The notes below the pieces were generated by a model. It made no database searches. It saw only the letters and a program-made list of their open reading frames with translations, and was not told where the DNA came from. Both the position numbers and the translations under genes were made by a program. Shown here piece after piece: positions 20,895 through 28,777 of a stretch of DNA of 42,376 nucleotides (positions within the stretch are counted from its first letter, which is position 1; every line of letters begins with the position of its first letter). The DNA is taken from positions 1 to 42,376 of the forward strand of contig CALHKG010000016.1 of NCBI GenBank assembly GCA_938033875.1, given 5' to 3'. The DNA is from an uncultured Candidatus Saccharibacteria bacterium. Lineage in GTDB: Bacteria; Patescibacteriota; Saccharimonadia; Saccharimonadales; Saccharimonadaceae.

Positions 20895-23297
20895 GTGAAA
20901 GAAATTAACGTAATTAAGCGAGATGGAACGAAAGAGCCGTTTGATGCAAATAAAATTAACACGGCTATTTTAAAGGCGTGCGAAGGTTTGCCGGACCAAA
21001 TCTCTAAAGTTGTTCAAGTTGCGACTGAATTGCAATTGACATTATTTGATGGAATTACGACCGAGCAATTGGACGAGGCGGTTATTCAAACGGTGCTCCA
21101 GAATGTTAAAGACGATCCAGATTACGATAAAATCGCGGCACGATTATTACTGAAAACTGTCTATAAGCAGATTTTGGGCGATTATGAGACGGCGGAAGAA
21201 TTGAAAAAGCTTCATGCGCGTGAATTTCCGAAGTTTGTTAAGGCGGCGGTGAAAGAAGGATTGTTGGATAAGCGTATGGCCGACGGTCGATTTGATCTGA
21301 AAAAGTTGGCGGTGGAACTTGATCCAGCGCGTGATGATTTGAGTAAATATTTGGGTGTGGTGACTAATAAAAATCGCTATGCTCTTCGCAAGCAAAACGG
21401 CTCACCAATTGAAACACCTCAGTTTACGCACATGCGAATTGCTATGGGGCTTAGTTATAACGAATCTGACCCAACGACTGCAGCGATTGAGTTTTATAAT
21501 CACATGAGCAATTTGGAGTATGTCCCGGGTGGCTCAACGCGAGTTAATGCTGGCGGTTCTTTCCCGCAGCTCAGTAACTGTTTCTTACTTAATGTCGATG
21601 ATGATATGGAGTCAATTGCTAAGGCTGTTCGCGACACAATGTGGATCGCTAAAGGCACGGGCGGAATTGGCATTGGTTTTACAAAGCTACGTGCGGCAGG
21701 TAGTCCAGTTAAAACCACCAATACCGAATCGACTGGCCCAATTCCATTTATGAAGATGATTGATACGGCGCTTTTTGCGGTTTCTCGTAAGGGTAAAAAG
21801 GCTGGTGCAGCTGCAATTTACATGGAAAACTGGCACCTGAATTTTGATCAATTTGTTGATCTTCGTCAAAACTCTGGCGACCCATATTTACGAACCAGAT
21901 TTGCAAATACCGCGGTATTTATTTCTGACGAATTTATGAAGCGAGTAGAAAAAGACCAAGATTGGTATTTGTTTGATCCAGCAGAAACTCCAGATTTGAC
22001 GGAATTATATGGTGAAGCGTTTTCGGCGCGATATAAAGAATATATCAAGATGGCGGAAGCTGGGAAATTGCGAACATTTGATAAAGTTCCAGCTCGTCAG
22101 CAATTTAAGCGCATTTTGACCAGTTTGCAAGCAACTTCGCATCCGTGGCTAACTTGGAAAGATACGATTAACGTGCGAGCATTAAATAACAATACGGGTA
22201 CGATTCACCTCAGTAACTTGTGCACGGAAATTACATTGCCGCAAGATAAAAACAATATTGCGACGTGTAACTTGGTGAGTATCAATTTGTCGGCGTTTCT
22301 TAGCGAGGATAAGACTTGGGATTGGGATAGATTGAAAGAAGCGGCTCGTGCGGCGGTGCGACAATTGGACAATTTGTGCGACATCACTCAAACACCAATC
22401 CCAGAAGCGATGCATTCGAATCAGCAAACTCGAGCAATTGGCCTGGGAATTATGGGTCTTTCTGACGCGTTGGAGAAGTTGGGCTATTGCTACGAATCAA
22501 AAGAAGCTTACGATTTGGTTGATCAATTGACAGAGTTTATCAGCTATCACGCCATTGATCAATCTGCTGATTTAGCAAAAGAATTAGGCAGCTATCCAAC
22601 ATTCGCGGGCAGTGGTTGGAGCAAGGGAATTCTTCCAATTGATACGGTTGATAAGCTATCAAAAGACCGTGGTGTGAAGGTTAAAATAGACCAAAAGATG
22701 CGGCTGGACTGGGACAGCTTACGAAAGAAGGTGAAGAAGGGAATGCGAAATGCGACTCTTATGGCAATTGCGCCGACGGCTAATATTGGGCATGTGGCGG
22801 GAACAACTCCTGGAATTGATCCGCAATTTGCACAGATTTTCAGTCGCTCGACTTTGAATGGAAAGTTTTTGGAAGTGAACCATAATTTAGTTCGCGATTT
22901 GAAGAAACTTGAATTGTGGGACAATTTGAAGGATGAGATTTTTGCGGCGCAAGGCGATATTCAAGATATTGACGGTATTCCGCAAAACATCAAGGATGTT
23001 TATAAAACAAGTTTCCAGCTCAGTCCGTACGCGTTTATTGAGGTGGCGGCTAGGGCTCAGAAGTGGGTTGATCAGGCGATTTCTCGAAATATGTACCTGG
23101 AGACGCGAGACATTGATGAATATGTGAAGATTTATTCGGAAGCGTGGAAGCGTGGCTTGAAAACGACATATTATCTGCACGTTAAGCCGCGTCATCAGTC
23201 GGAGCAAACGACAGTTTCAGTTGATAAAATTGCAGAACAAAAAGTCCGCACAAATAGTAAAGTGCGCGGATTTGGATTTGCGAAAATTAATAAATAA
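20895..23297 (+). CDS. nrdA: Ribonucleotide reductase class I, large subunit, lacking the C-terminal cysteine tail
   Basis: This 800-aa subunit reduces ribonucleoside diphosphates to deoxyribonucleotides. An ATP-cone (about residues 3-95) senses dATP/ATP. The active site is intact: Cys229 (Ser-Asn-Cys-Phe), Asn441/Cys443/Glu445 (Asn-Leu-Cys-Thr-Glu) and Cys458 (Ala-Thr-Cys-Asn). The radical-relay Tyr pair is at 759-760. The last 40 residues (ending Gly-Phe-Gly-Phe-Ala-Lys-Ile-Asn-Lys) contain no cysteine, so the mobile Cys pair that re-reduces the active site in known NrdA/NrdE is absent. The GTG start has GGAGG 4 nt upstream. nrdB follows after 14 nt. Confidence 0.95.
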   Translation: MKEINVIKRDGTKEPFDANKINTAILKACEGLPDQISKVVQVATELQLTLFDGITTEQLDEAVIQTVLQNVKDDPDYDKIAARLLLKTVYKQILGDYETAEELKKLHAREFPKFVKAAVKEGLLDKRMADGRFDLKKLAVELDPARDDLSKYLGVVTNKNRYALRKQNGSPIETPQFTHMRIAMGLSYNESDPTTAAIEFYNHMSNLEYVPGGSTRVNAGGSFPQLSNCFLLNVDDDMESIAKAVRDTMWIAKGTGGIGIGFTKLRAAGSPVKTTNTESTGPIPFMKMIDTALFAVSRKGKKAGAAAIYMENWHLNFDQFVDLRQNSGDPYLRTRFANTAVFISDEFMKRVEKDQDWYLFDPAETPDLTELYGEAFSARYKEYIKMAEAGKLRTFDKVPARQQFKRILTSLQATSHPWLTWKDTINVRALNNNTGTIHLSNLCTEITLPQDKNNIATCNLVSINLSAFLSEDKTWDWDRLKEAARAAVRQLDNLCDITQTPIPEAMHSNQQTRAIGLGIMGLSDALEKLGYCYESKEAYDLVDQLTEFISYHAIDQSADLAKELGSYPTFAGSGWSKGILPIDTVDKLSKDRGVKVKIDQKMRLDWDSLRKKVKKGMRNATLMAIAPTANIGHVAGTTPGIDPQFAQIFSRSTLNGKFLEVNHNLVRDLKKLELWDNLKDEIFAAQGDIQDIDGIPQNIKDVYKTSFQLSPYAFIEVAARAQKWVDQAISRNMYLETRDIDEYVKIYSEAWKRGLKTTYYLHVKPRHQSEQTTVSVDKIAEQKVRTNSKVRGFGFAKINK

Positions 23298-23311
23298 AGG
23301 AGGAAATTAAG

Positions 23312-24289
23312 ATGGGAATTTTAGGTTCAGGATTACGCGATGGATTGTCACTTCACCCAATTCGTTACCCTTGGGCGTACGATCTTTATAATCAAGCAGT
23401 GGCTAACACGTGGTTTCCAAACGAAGTTCAATTAGTCCAAGATTTGGCAGATTTTGAAAAATTGTCAAATGATGAAAAGCACGCATTGAAAACGGTTATT
23501 AGCTATTTGAATCCAAACGAGTTATTGATCAATAAATCATTGGCGTTCGGCATTTATCCATATGTGAATGCGGCGGAAGCTCAACTATATTTGTCAAAAC
23601 AGATGTGGGAAGAAGCTAATCACTTCATGACATTTGAATACATTATTGAGACATTTCCATTTGATCGCGAGGAAATTTATGCTGCAGGGTTTGGTAAAAA
23701 ATCATTGGCTGATAAGGCTGACTTCCAGAATAAACATTTGGATGTGATGCTTGATCCGAATTTGGATATTTATTCGCTGGAAGGCAAGAAGGATTTCGTT
23801 AGGTCTTTGGTGGCATATAACATTGTGCTGGAGGGAATTTGGTTCTATTCAGGATTTATGGTTGGCATGAGTTTTCGTCAACGTAATTTGTTGCGTAATG
23901 TTGGCTCGCTGCTGGACTGGATTACTCGCGACGAAAATCTTCACTTGACGTTTGGCATCAATTTACTTTTGACGATTTTGGACGAGAATCCAGAATTGCA
24001 AACACAGGAATTTGCAGAAGAAATCCGTGGCTTGATTTTGCAGGCAGTGGAGCTTGAGAAGGCTTACAATAAGGATATGCTACCAAAGGGAATTTTGGGA
24101 TTGAACGCTGATTATGTGAACCAATACGTTATGCATATGACTGACCGTCGCTTGCAAGAATTAGGTTTTGAACCTGAATACAATGTGCCAAATCCAGCCA
24201 AATGGATGGCAGCCGCCAACGATACGCTGGAATTGGTGAATTTCTTTGAAAGTACAAACACTAGTTACGAAGTTAATACCACGAAGTAA
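23312..24289 (+). CDS. nrdB: Ribonucleotide reductase class I, radical subunit, class Ic type
   Basis: The 325-aa ferritin-like subunit generates the oxidant for NrdA. Metal ligands are Glu70, Glu101, His104, Glu174, Glu208 and His211. The position of the radical Tyr is Phe108, and the first ligand is Glu rather than Asp. The spacings (31, 73, 34 and Phe at +7) are equal to those I recall for the Chlamydia trachomatis protein (Glu89, Glu120, Phe127, Glu193, Glu227). This points to a class Ic subunit with a Mn/Fe cofactor and no tyrosyl radical. GGAGG lies upstream of the ATG. The C-terminus retains a Tyr (Ser-Tyr-Glu-Val) suited to radical transfer. Confidence 0.93.
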   Translation: MGILGSGLRDGLSLHPIRYPWAYDLYNQAVANTWFPNEVQLVQDLADFEKLSNDEKHALKTVISYLNPNELLINKSLAFGIYPYVNAAEAQLYLSKQMWEEANHFMTFEYIIETFPFDREEIYAAGFGKKSLADKADFQNKHLDVMLDPNLDIYSLEGKKDFVRSLVAYNIVLEGIWFYSGFMVGMSFRQRNLLRNVGSLLDWITRDENLHLTFGINLLLTILDENPELQTQEFAEEIRGLILQAVELEKAYNKDMLPKGILGLNADYVNQYVMHMTDRRLQELGFEPEYNVPNPAKWMAAANDTLELVNFFESTNTSYEVNTTK

Positions 24290-24303
24290 TGGGAGTTGAT
24301 GAT

Positions 24304-24699
24304 ATGAACGAATTAGCGAAAGAAATATTAGATACAGTCGAAGTTGGTGCGTTGGCAACGGTGAATGTTGATAGGACACCTCTGATAACGCCGCTACACT
24401 TTGCACGTTTTGGTAATTCTATAATTTGGATATCAGAACCGACTGCGCGCCATTCAGAAAATGCGTTTCGAAACGGTAAGGCGGAATTTGTGGTTTGGGA
24501 TGATAAAAAGCGAGCAGTTTTCTTAAAAACTAACGTGACTGAACTTTCAGAATCTGAGAAAGAGGCGGCAATGGCGGCTTATAAAGAGAAGCTGGCTGAT
24601 TTTATGCCGTGTTGCCAAAATCCGCAAATATACGTTGCGCCGATTGGTGAACTTGATGAAAAAACTACAACGGGCAATTGGCTGCATTTTATTGCATAA
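24304..24699 (+). CDS. Pyridoxamine 5'-phosphate oxidase-like flavin-binding protein
   Basis: The 131-aa protein has a split-barrel FMN-binding fold: Val-Gly-Ala-Leu-Ala-Thr-Val-Asn-Val-Asp-Arg-Thr-Pro at the start is the family hallmark, and Thr-Gly-Asn-Trp-Leu-His-Phe is near the end. Most such proteins bind FMN, F420 or heme, so its substrate is open. A Cys-Cys pair (Met-Pro-Cys-Cys) is near residue 104. The ATG at 24304 is preferred because GGGAG lies 7 nt upstream; a start at 24289 would overlap the nrdB stop. It is in the same unit as nrdAB, between nrdB and the CxxC mini-gene, so a redox link with ribonucleotide reductase is possible. Confidence 0.8.
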   Translation: MNELAKEILDTVEVGALATVNVDRTPLITPLHFARFGNSIIWISEPTARHSENAFRNGKAEFVVWDDKKRAVFLKTNVTELSESEKEAAMAAYKEKLADFMPCCQNPQIYVAPIGELDEKTTTGNWLHFIA

Positions 24700-24720
24700 G
24701 CACTATATATAGCGTAAAAT
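24692..24720 (+). promoter_or_regulatory. Promoter of the 59-aa CxxC gene
   Basis: A -35 TTGCAT (24692-24697), 17-bp spacer and -10 TAAAAT (24715-24720) repeat the layout of the nrdA promoter, with an NrdR-like box in the spacer. Confidence 0.6.
24700..24715 (+). promoter_or_regulatory. NrdR-box-like site (59-aa CxxC gene)
   Basis: GCACTATATATAGCGT matches the NrdR consensus at 14 of 16 positions by my count. A weaker second site may begin at 24732, 32 bp further on. It places the small gene in the same regulon as nrdA. Confidence 0.65.
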
Positions 24721-24750
24721 TAGTTAAGTAACTACTAAATATAGGGGAAA

Positions 24751-24930
24751 ATGAAAATGAATGCGAATCAAATTATTACTGATGACATGACTTTGGAAGA
24801 AAAATTGAGTGCCATTGATGCAGCTCTTAAAGCGGCACAGGAAGCGGCTGACGATCAAGCAAAGTCGAACGGTACTGTTGCAGCACCAGTTGACCCAGCA
24901 AGTCTGACTATTTGTGACGGTTGCGAATAA
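24751..24930 (+). CDS. 59-aa protein ending in CxxC; candidate detached NrdA redox tail
   Basis: This short reading frame starts at an ATG with AGGGG 3-4 nt before it. Residues about 14-39 form an amphipathic, Ala/Glu-rich helix (Leu-Glu-Glu-Lys-Leu-Ser-Ala-Ile-Asp). A flexible Ala/Pro linker follows and the protein ends Leu-Thr-Ile-Cys-Asp-Gly-Cys-Glu. That ending resembles the C-terminus of ordinary NrdA, which the NrdA of this operon lacks. It has an NrdR-like box in its own promoter. The function in trans is inference; it could also be an unrelated metal-binding or redox peptide. The stop codon is directly followed by the pyrG start, with 1 nt between. Confidence 0.75.
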   Translation: MKMNANQIITDDMTLEEKLSAIDAALKAAQEAADDQAKSNGTVAAPVDPASLTICDGCE

Positions 24931-24931
24931 T

Positions 24932-26515
24932 ATGTCGTCACCGCGCAAATATATATTTGTTACGGGTGGTGTATTGTCTGGTGTAGGTAAGGGAATTACC
25001 GCTGCTAGTATTGGCGCTGTTCTTCAAGCTAAGGGTGTTTCTGTTTCGGTTCAAAAATGTGATCCATATTTGAACGTTGACGCTGGATTATTAAACCCAA
25101 AAGAGCATGGCGAATGTTTTGTGACAAAAGACGGTGCTGAAACTGACTTAGATTTGGGCCATTATGAGCGTTTTTTGGATTTGGAATTAACGCAAAAAAA
25201 TGCAACATTATCCGGCCGATTATTGCGTGATTTGATTGCGGACGAGAGAGCCGGTAAATTTGGCGGTCAAACAGTACAAATGGTCCCTCATTTAACTAAT
25301 TCTATTAAGAAAGCTATTCATCTGGCTGCTGAGGGTGATGTTCATATCGTAGAGATCGGAGGCACAGTCGGCGATTATGAAGGGCTCAGTTTTATTGAGG
25401 CTATTCGAGGATTCGCCCTAGATGTTGGTCGCGAAAATTGTCTATTTGTTCATGTCGTATATGTACCGTTCTTAGAGGCGTCGCATGAATATAAGACAAA
25501 ACCTGCTCAAAACGCCTTGGCCGATTTGCGTGGTTTTGGAATTATGCCTGATGTTGTGGCAGTTCGTACGGAAGGTCACGATAAGCCGCCGCGTAGTATT
25601 GGTGAGAAAATTTCTATTTCGTCTGGTATTCGTAACGAAGGAATCGTAATGATGCCGAATGTCGATACTGTATATGAAGTTCCACTAACGGTGTACCGCG
25701 ACTTAGGTAAGCTACTTGGCGAATTTACTAATAATTCAGTTGAGCCAGATTTACGACGTTGGCAACATTTAGCCAAACGAGATACGTCAGAGTATGCTAA
25801 GCGCGTTACGGTAGGTTTGGTTGCTAAATATATAGACAATTCTGACACATATTTATCTGTAACGGAAGCACTTAAGTCTGCGGCTTGGGCGAACAAAAGT
25901 GAGATATCTATAAAATGGATTAATGCTGAGACTGCAAATGAAGCAGATTTTGACGGTGTTGATGCTATTGTCGTTCCGGGGGGATTTGGATCTCGTGGTG
26001 TAGAAGGTAAGATTGCTGCTGCAAAGTATTGCTTAATGAAAGATAAGCCATATTTGGGTATTTGTTTGGGAATGCAGGTGGCAGTTATTGCCGCGGCGCG
26101 TTTGGGAGGTTTGACAAACGCTAATAGCGAAGAATTCGGCGCTGATTCTGATAACAACGTAGTGTATATTATGGATGGGCAGCAAGGTAAAGAGTCTACA
26201 GGAGGGACTATGCGTCTTGGAGATTATGTAGCTAACCTAAAGCCAGGCTCCGTTATCTCCAAGACATACAATGCAGCTGAAGTAGTTGAACGTCATCGTC
26301 ATCGATATGAAGTGAATCAAAAGTTTATTCAAGAAATTGAACGAGGAGGTTTGGTTGTCTCTGGAACTTCACCAGATAGTAAGTTAGTAGAATTTGTTGA
26401 GGCGCCAGACCATCGATATTTTGTCGCAACGCAAGCACATCCAGAATTTAAGTCACGACCGTTTCGTTCACATCCGTTATTCTTTGGTTTGATTAGATCT
26501 ATATTGACAAAATAG
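24932..26515 (+). CDS. pyrG: CTP synthase
   Basis: The 527-aa enzyme aminates UTP to CTP using glutamine. The N-terminal synthetase domain has Lys-Tyr-Ile-Phe-Val-Thr-Gly-Gly-Val-Leu-Ser-Gly-Val-Gly-Lys-Gly. The C-terminal glutamine amidotransferase has the nucleophile Cys in Gly-Ile-Cys-Leu-Gly-Met (about residue 378) and His/Glu in Ala-His-Pro-Glu. The ATG at 24932 is used because the protein then begins Met-Ser-Ser-Pro-Arg-Lys-Tyr-Ile, matching the family; an upstream GTG lies within the small gene. It belongs with nrdA in nucleotide supply and may be read from the same transcript as the 59-aa gene. Confidence 0.97.
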   Translation: MSSPRKYIFVTGGVLSGVGKGITAASIGAVLQAKGVSVSVQKCDPYLNVDAGLLNPKEHGECFVTKDGAETDLDLGHYERFLDLELTQKNATLSGRLLRDLIADERAGKFGGQTVQMVPHLTNSIKKAIHLAAEGDVHIVEIGGTVGDYEGLSFIEAIRGFALDVGRENCLFVHVVYVPFLEASHEYKTKPAQNALADLRGFGIMPDVVAVRTEGHDKPPRSIGEKISISSGIRNEGIVMMPNVDTVYEVPLTVYRDLGKLLGEFTNNSVEPDLRRWQHLAKRDTSEYAKRVTVGLVAKYIDNSDTYLSVTEALKSAAWANKSEISIKWINAETANEADFDGVDAIVVPGGFGSRGVEGKIAAAKYCLMKDKPYLGICLGMQVAVIAAARLGGLTNANSEEFGADSDNNVVYIMDGQQGKESTGGTMRLGDYVANLKPGSVISKTYNAAEVVERHRHRYEVNQKFIQEIERGGLVVSGTSPDSKLVEFVEAPDHRYFVATQAHPEFKSRPFRSHPLFFGLIRSILTK

Positions 26516-26543
26516 GGCTTTATATTGTGTAATTAAGGGTATC

Positions 26544-27446
26544 ATGAAAAAAATTGAGACTTTTTCAGGATCTGAGGCTATAAAAGAGATTAAACAGTGC
26601 GCTAAAAAGGGCGCATCTGAAGGTCTGTATGATCCGAGCCCAAGAAGACTGCGCGCTCCTCTTGAATTGGTTACTGATTTGCTTTTTGGTAATGTGGGTG
26701 TTGACGTTGAGGGGGTCGGTAATCTTCTGGAGGCAACTGAGAAAACCGAGGAAAACAAGGGTGTTATATTTGCTACGAGTCACCTAACAGACGTTGATGT
26801 TTCGACTGTTGCTAGCGTAGTTTCTAGGCTTAGACATATAGGCATGACAGTAGCCTCCACTAATATGGATCTTTGGCATCAGAGGATACCATATGAACTT
26901 GTTGGGATGGATAACTTTTTTCAGGTTCCGTATGGAAGAGATTCGTCTGCGGAAAAAGGTGCTATTGATAATAAGTACGCGTTGCCGTTTAATGGTGACG
27001 ATTACTTAGGTCTGCAAGAAAAAATAACAGATAGTGGACTTTCTGTTATTACTGCAGCGCATAACCCGATGAGCAATATTGGGATAAAAAATAACGGTGA
27101 ACTGCCAGAAAAGGCGGGTAAATTAGCTCCTCATCTAAGCCTGGCGACGGGTGCTACTATAATTCCTGTACTTATGCAGGTTGAGGGTCAGAAGAGAAAT
27201 CCTAATCAACTCAATGACAATGCGATACATCTAAAGTGGCTTTTGGGTAAAAAAATTGTGCGAGTGGTATTTGGTGAGACTATTAAGCCTAGTCCTGATG
27301 AAGTTGAAGCTTATGCCAATGTTTCGCGTGAAGCGTCTTACTCAAAGGCAGCTCGTGAAGAGCAGTGTCGCATATTGGAGACGTTTGGTGGGAAGGCGAT
27401 ATTAGGGTATATGCGTGATAAATATGATCCGGTGTTGGCTGCGTAA
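26544..27446 (+). CDS. Acyltransferase-like protein (PlsC/LPLAT type), copy 1
   Basis: I recognise this 300-aa protein only by general pattern. His80-Leu-Thr-Asp-Val-Asp85 fits the HX4D catalytic motif of glycerolipid acyltransferases. The later stretch Lys-Ala-Gly-Lys-Leu-Ala-Pro-His-Leu-Ser-Leu-Ala-Thr-Gly-Ala-Thr-Ile-Ile-Pro-Val resembles the fourth LPLAT block. It has no obvious membrane helix. The adjacent gene is a diverged paralogue with the same motifs (both have Val-Ala-Ser-Thr-Asn after the HX4D block), pointing to a tandem duplication. The substrate is unknown; a hydrolase or a dead enzyme is also possible. The start has no clear Shine-Dalgarno. Confidence 0.6.
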   Translation: MKKIETFSGSEAIKEIKQCAKKGASEGLYDPSPRRLRAPLELVTDLLFGNVGVDVEGVGNLLEATEKTEENKGVIFATSHLTDVDVSTVASVVSRLRHIGMTVASTNMDLWHQRIPYELVGMDNFFQVPYGRDSSAEKGAIDNKYALPFNGDDYLGLQEKITDSGLSVITAAHNPMSNIGIKNNGELPEKAGKLAPHLSLATGATIIPVLMQVEGQKRNPNQLNDNAIHLKWLLGKKIVRVVFGETIKPSPDEVEAYANVSREASYSKAAREEQCRILETFGGKAILGYMRDKYDPVLAA

Positions 27447-27464
27447 TAAGGAGAGATAGTTAAA

Positions 27465-28487
27465 ATGACTGCAGGAATAGATAAGTTTACCCCAACCCCA
27501 GAAGAACAAAAATTGTTCGATGAAGTCTTCCATCCAGGCATCGCTGAAGAGTCTGATATTGACGTAAAAGAAACTGAGCCACAGAGAGAGGGTTTTTCTC
27601 TGTCGGTTGCGCTTGATTCTCTTAAGAAATGGGTGCGTGGTAGACGAGAAAAGCACGGCAAACCTTTTGGACTAACTAACAATTCGGCGGTAGAAAAACT
27701 TGCGGCAGCTGGAGAAGAATTGGGATTACCAGAAACAGACGTTCGGCTTTCCTCTGGACTTAAGCTGCTGATGGGCTTAATGCATGGCAAAAAGGAAGTT
27801 GAAATAATTGGCGAAGATATCTTAATTGAAGCCGCCAAAAAAGCCAAAGACGAGGGCAAGGGAAGTGTTATAGCGCCAACGCATTTCAATGGAGAAGATG
27901 TCCCTACGGCTAGTTACTTAGCGTCTTTGTTGAACAAAATTAATATTGGTGTAGCGTCGACTAATAGAGATTGGATTAAGAAGGGTGTTGGCGGAATCAA
28001 CTTAGAAGCTATACAGTATCTTGCGTTTGGCGCTAAAAACTTTTTTGGTGTGCCATATGAATGGGTAGATAAAAAGAGTAAAAAACCGGTTCACTTTTCA
28101 ACAGACCATTACGAAGAAGCGGTTAAATTTGTTGAGGATGGTGGGTCTTTGGTTTTGGCTGGATATTCAGCGGATGACTCAGTAGGTCGAAAGTCTCGCA
28201 GTGAAATGGGCTCTGCAGCGATTCATACGGCATTGAAATCTGGCGCAGACCTGATATTTGTTTACGTATCGTCAGAGGACAAGAAACTTACTATTAGAAT
28301 CATGGAAGATGAGGATGGTATGTTTGCGGCGTTTAGCAATTCATATAGGAAGGCGCTAAAGATGGAGGACTCTGATGTATCCGAGCGTTTATTATCGTCA
28401 TGCAAAGAGTACTTAAAAGACAGCGAAATAGGTAGGGTTATAGCAGAAGAATATAAGCGCAGATCGGACAAAAATAAAGTCAAGTAA
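27465..28487 (+). CDS. Acyltransferase-like protein (PlsC/LPLAT type), copy 2
   Basis: This 340-aa paralogue has about 60 extra residues at the N-terminus: an acidic tract, then the basic Lys-Trp-Val-Arg-Gly-Arg-Arg-Glu-Lys-His region. His140-Phe-Asn-Gly-Glu-Asp145 is the HX4D motif, followed by Val-Ala-Ser-Thr-Asn-Arg-Asp and Val-Pro-Tyr as in copy 1. AAGGAGAG lies upstream of the ATG and the gap to copy 1 is 18 nt, so they are co-transcribed. The C-terminal part (Ser-Gly-Ala-Asp-Leu-Ile-Phe-Val-Tyr-Val) fits the LPLAT core. The biochemical role is not determined. Confidence 0.6.
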   Translation: MTAGIDKFTPTPEEQKLFDEVFHPGIAEESDIDVKETEPQREGFSLSVALDSLKKWVRGRREKHGKPFGLTNNSAVEKLAAAGEELGLPETDVRLSSGLKLLMGLMHGKKEVEIIGEDILIEAAKKAKDEGKGSVIAPTHFNGEDVPTASYLASLLNKINIGVASTNRDWIKKGVGGINLEAIQYLAFGAKNFFGVPYEWVDKKSKKPVHFSTDHYEEAVKFVEDGGSLVLAGYSADDSVGRKSRSEMGSAAIHTALKSGADLIFVYVSSEDKKLTIRIMEDEDGMFAAFSNSYRKALKMEDSDVSERLLSSCKEYLKDSEIGRVIAEEYKRRSDKNKVK

Positions 28488-28508
28488 GTGGTCGCAAGGT
28501 TCTAGTTA

Positions 28509-28537
28509 TTGACAAATTAAAAATAATGTGATATCAT
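28509..28537 (+). promoter_or_regulatory. Consensus promoter of the 52-aa ORF
   Basis: TTGACA (28509-28514), 17 bp, and TGA-TATCAT (extended -10, 28532-28537) make this one of the strongest promoters in the window, ahead of a very small gene. Confidence 0.75.
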
Positions 28538-28573
28538 TTTACTGTATAAAAAATTAAAACAAAAAGGAATAAA

Positions 28574-28732
28574 ATGGCTGAAGAAAAAGATATTCACGGA
28601 CTTACCGAAGGCGTATTGAGTCGAGACGATATGTCGGCGTTGACATATGTGTTGCAACACGTGAAAGGATCTAGTCCAAGTTCGGCGACGAAATTAAGTC
28701 TGGAATTGGAAGAACTTGACGAAACTGCGTAG
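28574..28732 (+). CDS. Hypothetical 52-aa protein
   Basis: A short reading frame starting Met-Ala-Glu-Glu-Lys-Asp-Ile-His-Gly and ending Leu-Glu-Glu-Leu-Asp-Glu-Thr-Ala has AAGGAAT 4 nt before the ATG and a consensus promoter 36 nt upstream of the start. It is acidic, probably soluble and helical, with no cysteine or signal peptide. I do not recognise a family. Codon choice resembles its neighbours. A short regulatory or adaptor protein, or an antitoxin-like partner, is possible but unproven. Confidence 0.6.
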   Translation: MAEEKDIHGLTEGVLSRDDMSALTYVLQHVKGSSPSSATKLSLELEELDETA

Positions 28733-28764
28733 AGATTTAGCTAGATAATAGTCCACCTCTGTTG

Positions 28765-28770
28765 TATACT
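28765..28770 (+). promoter_or_regulatory. -10 box of argS, leaderless start
   Basis: TATACT ends 7 nt before the ATG at 28778; no Shine-Dalgarno lies between. Confidence 0.5.
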
Positions 28771-28777
28771 AGACAGT

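Noticed and set aside
26516..26543. Leaderless promoter for the first acyltransferase-like gene
   Set aside because: The hexamers near the start (TATATT, TAATTA) are poorly placed or weak, so I did not count it among the leaderless genes.
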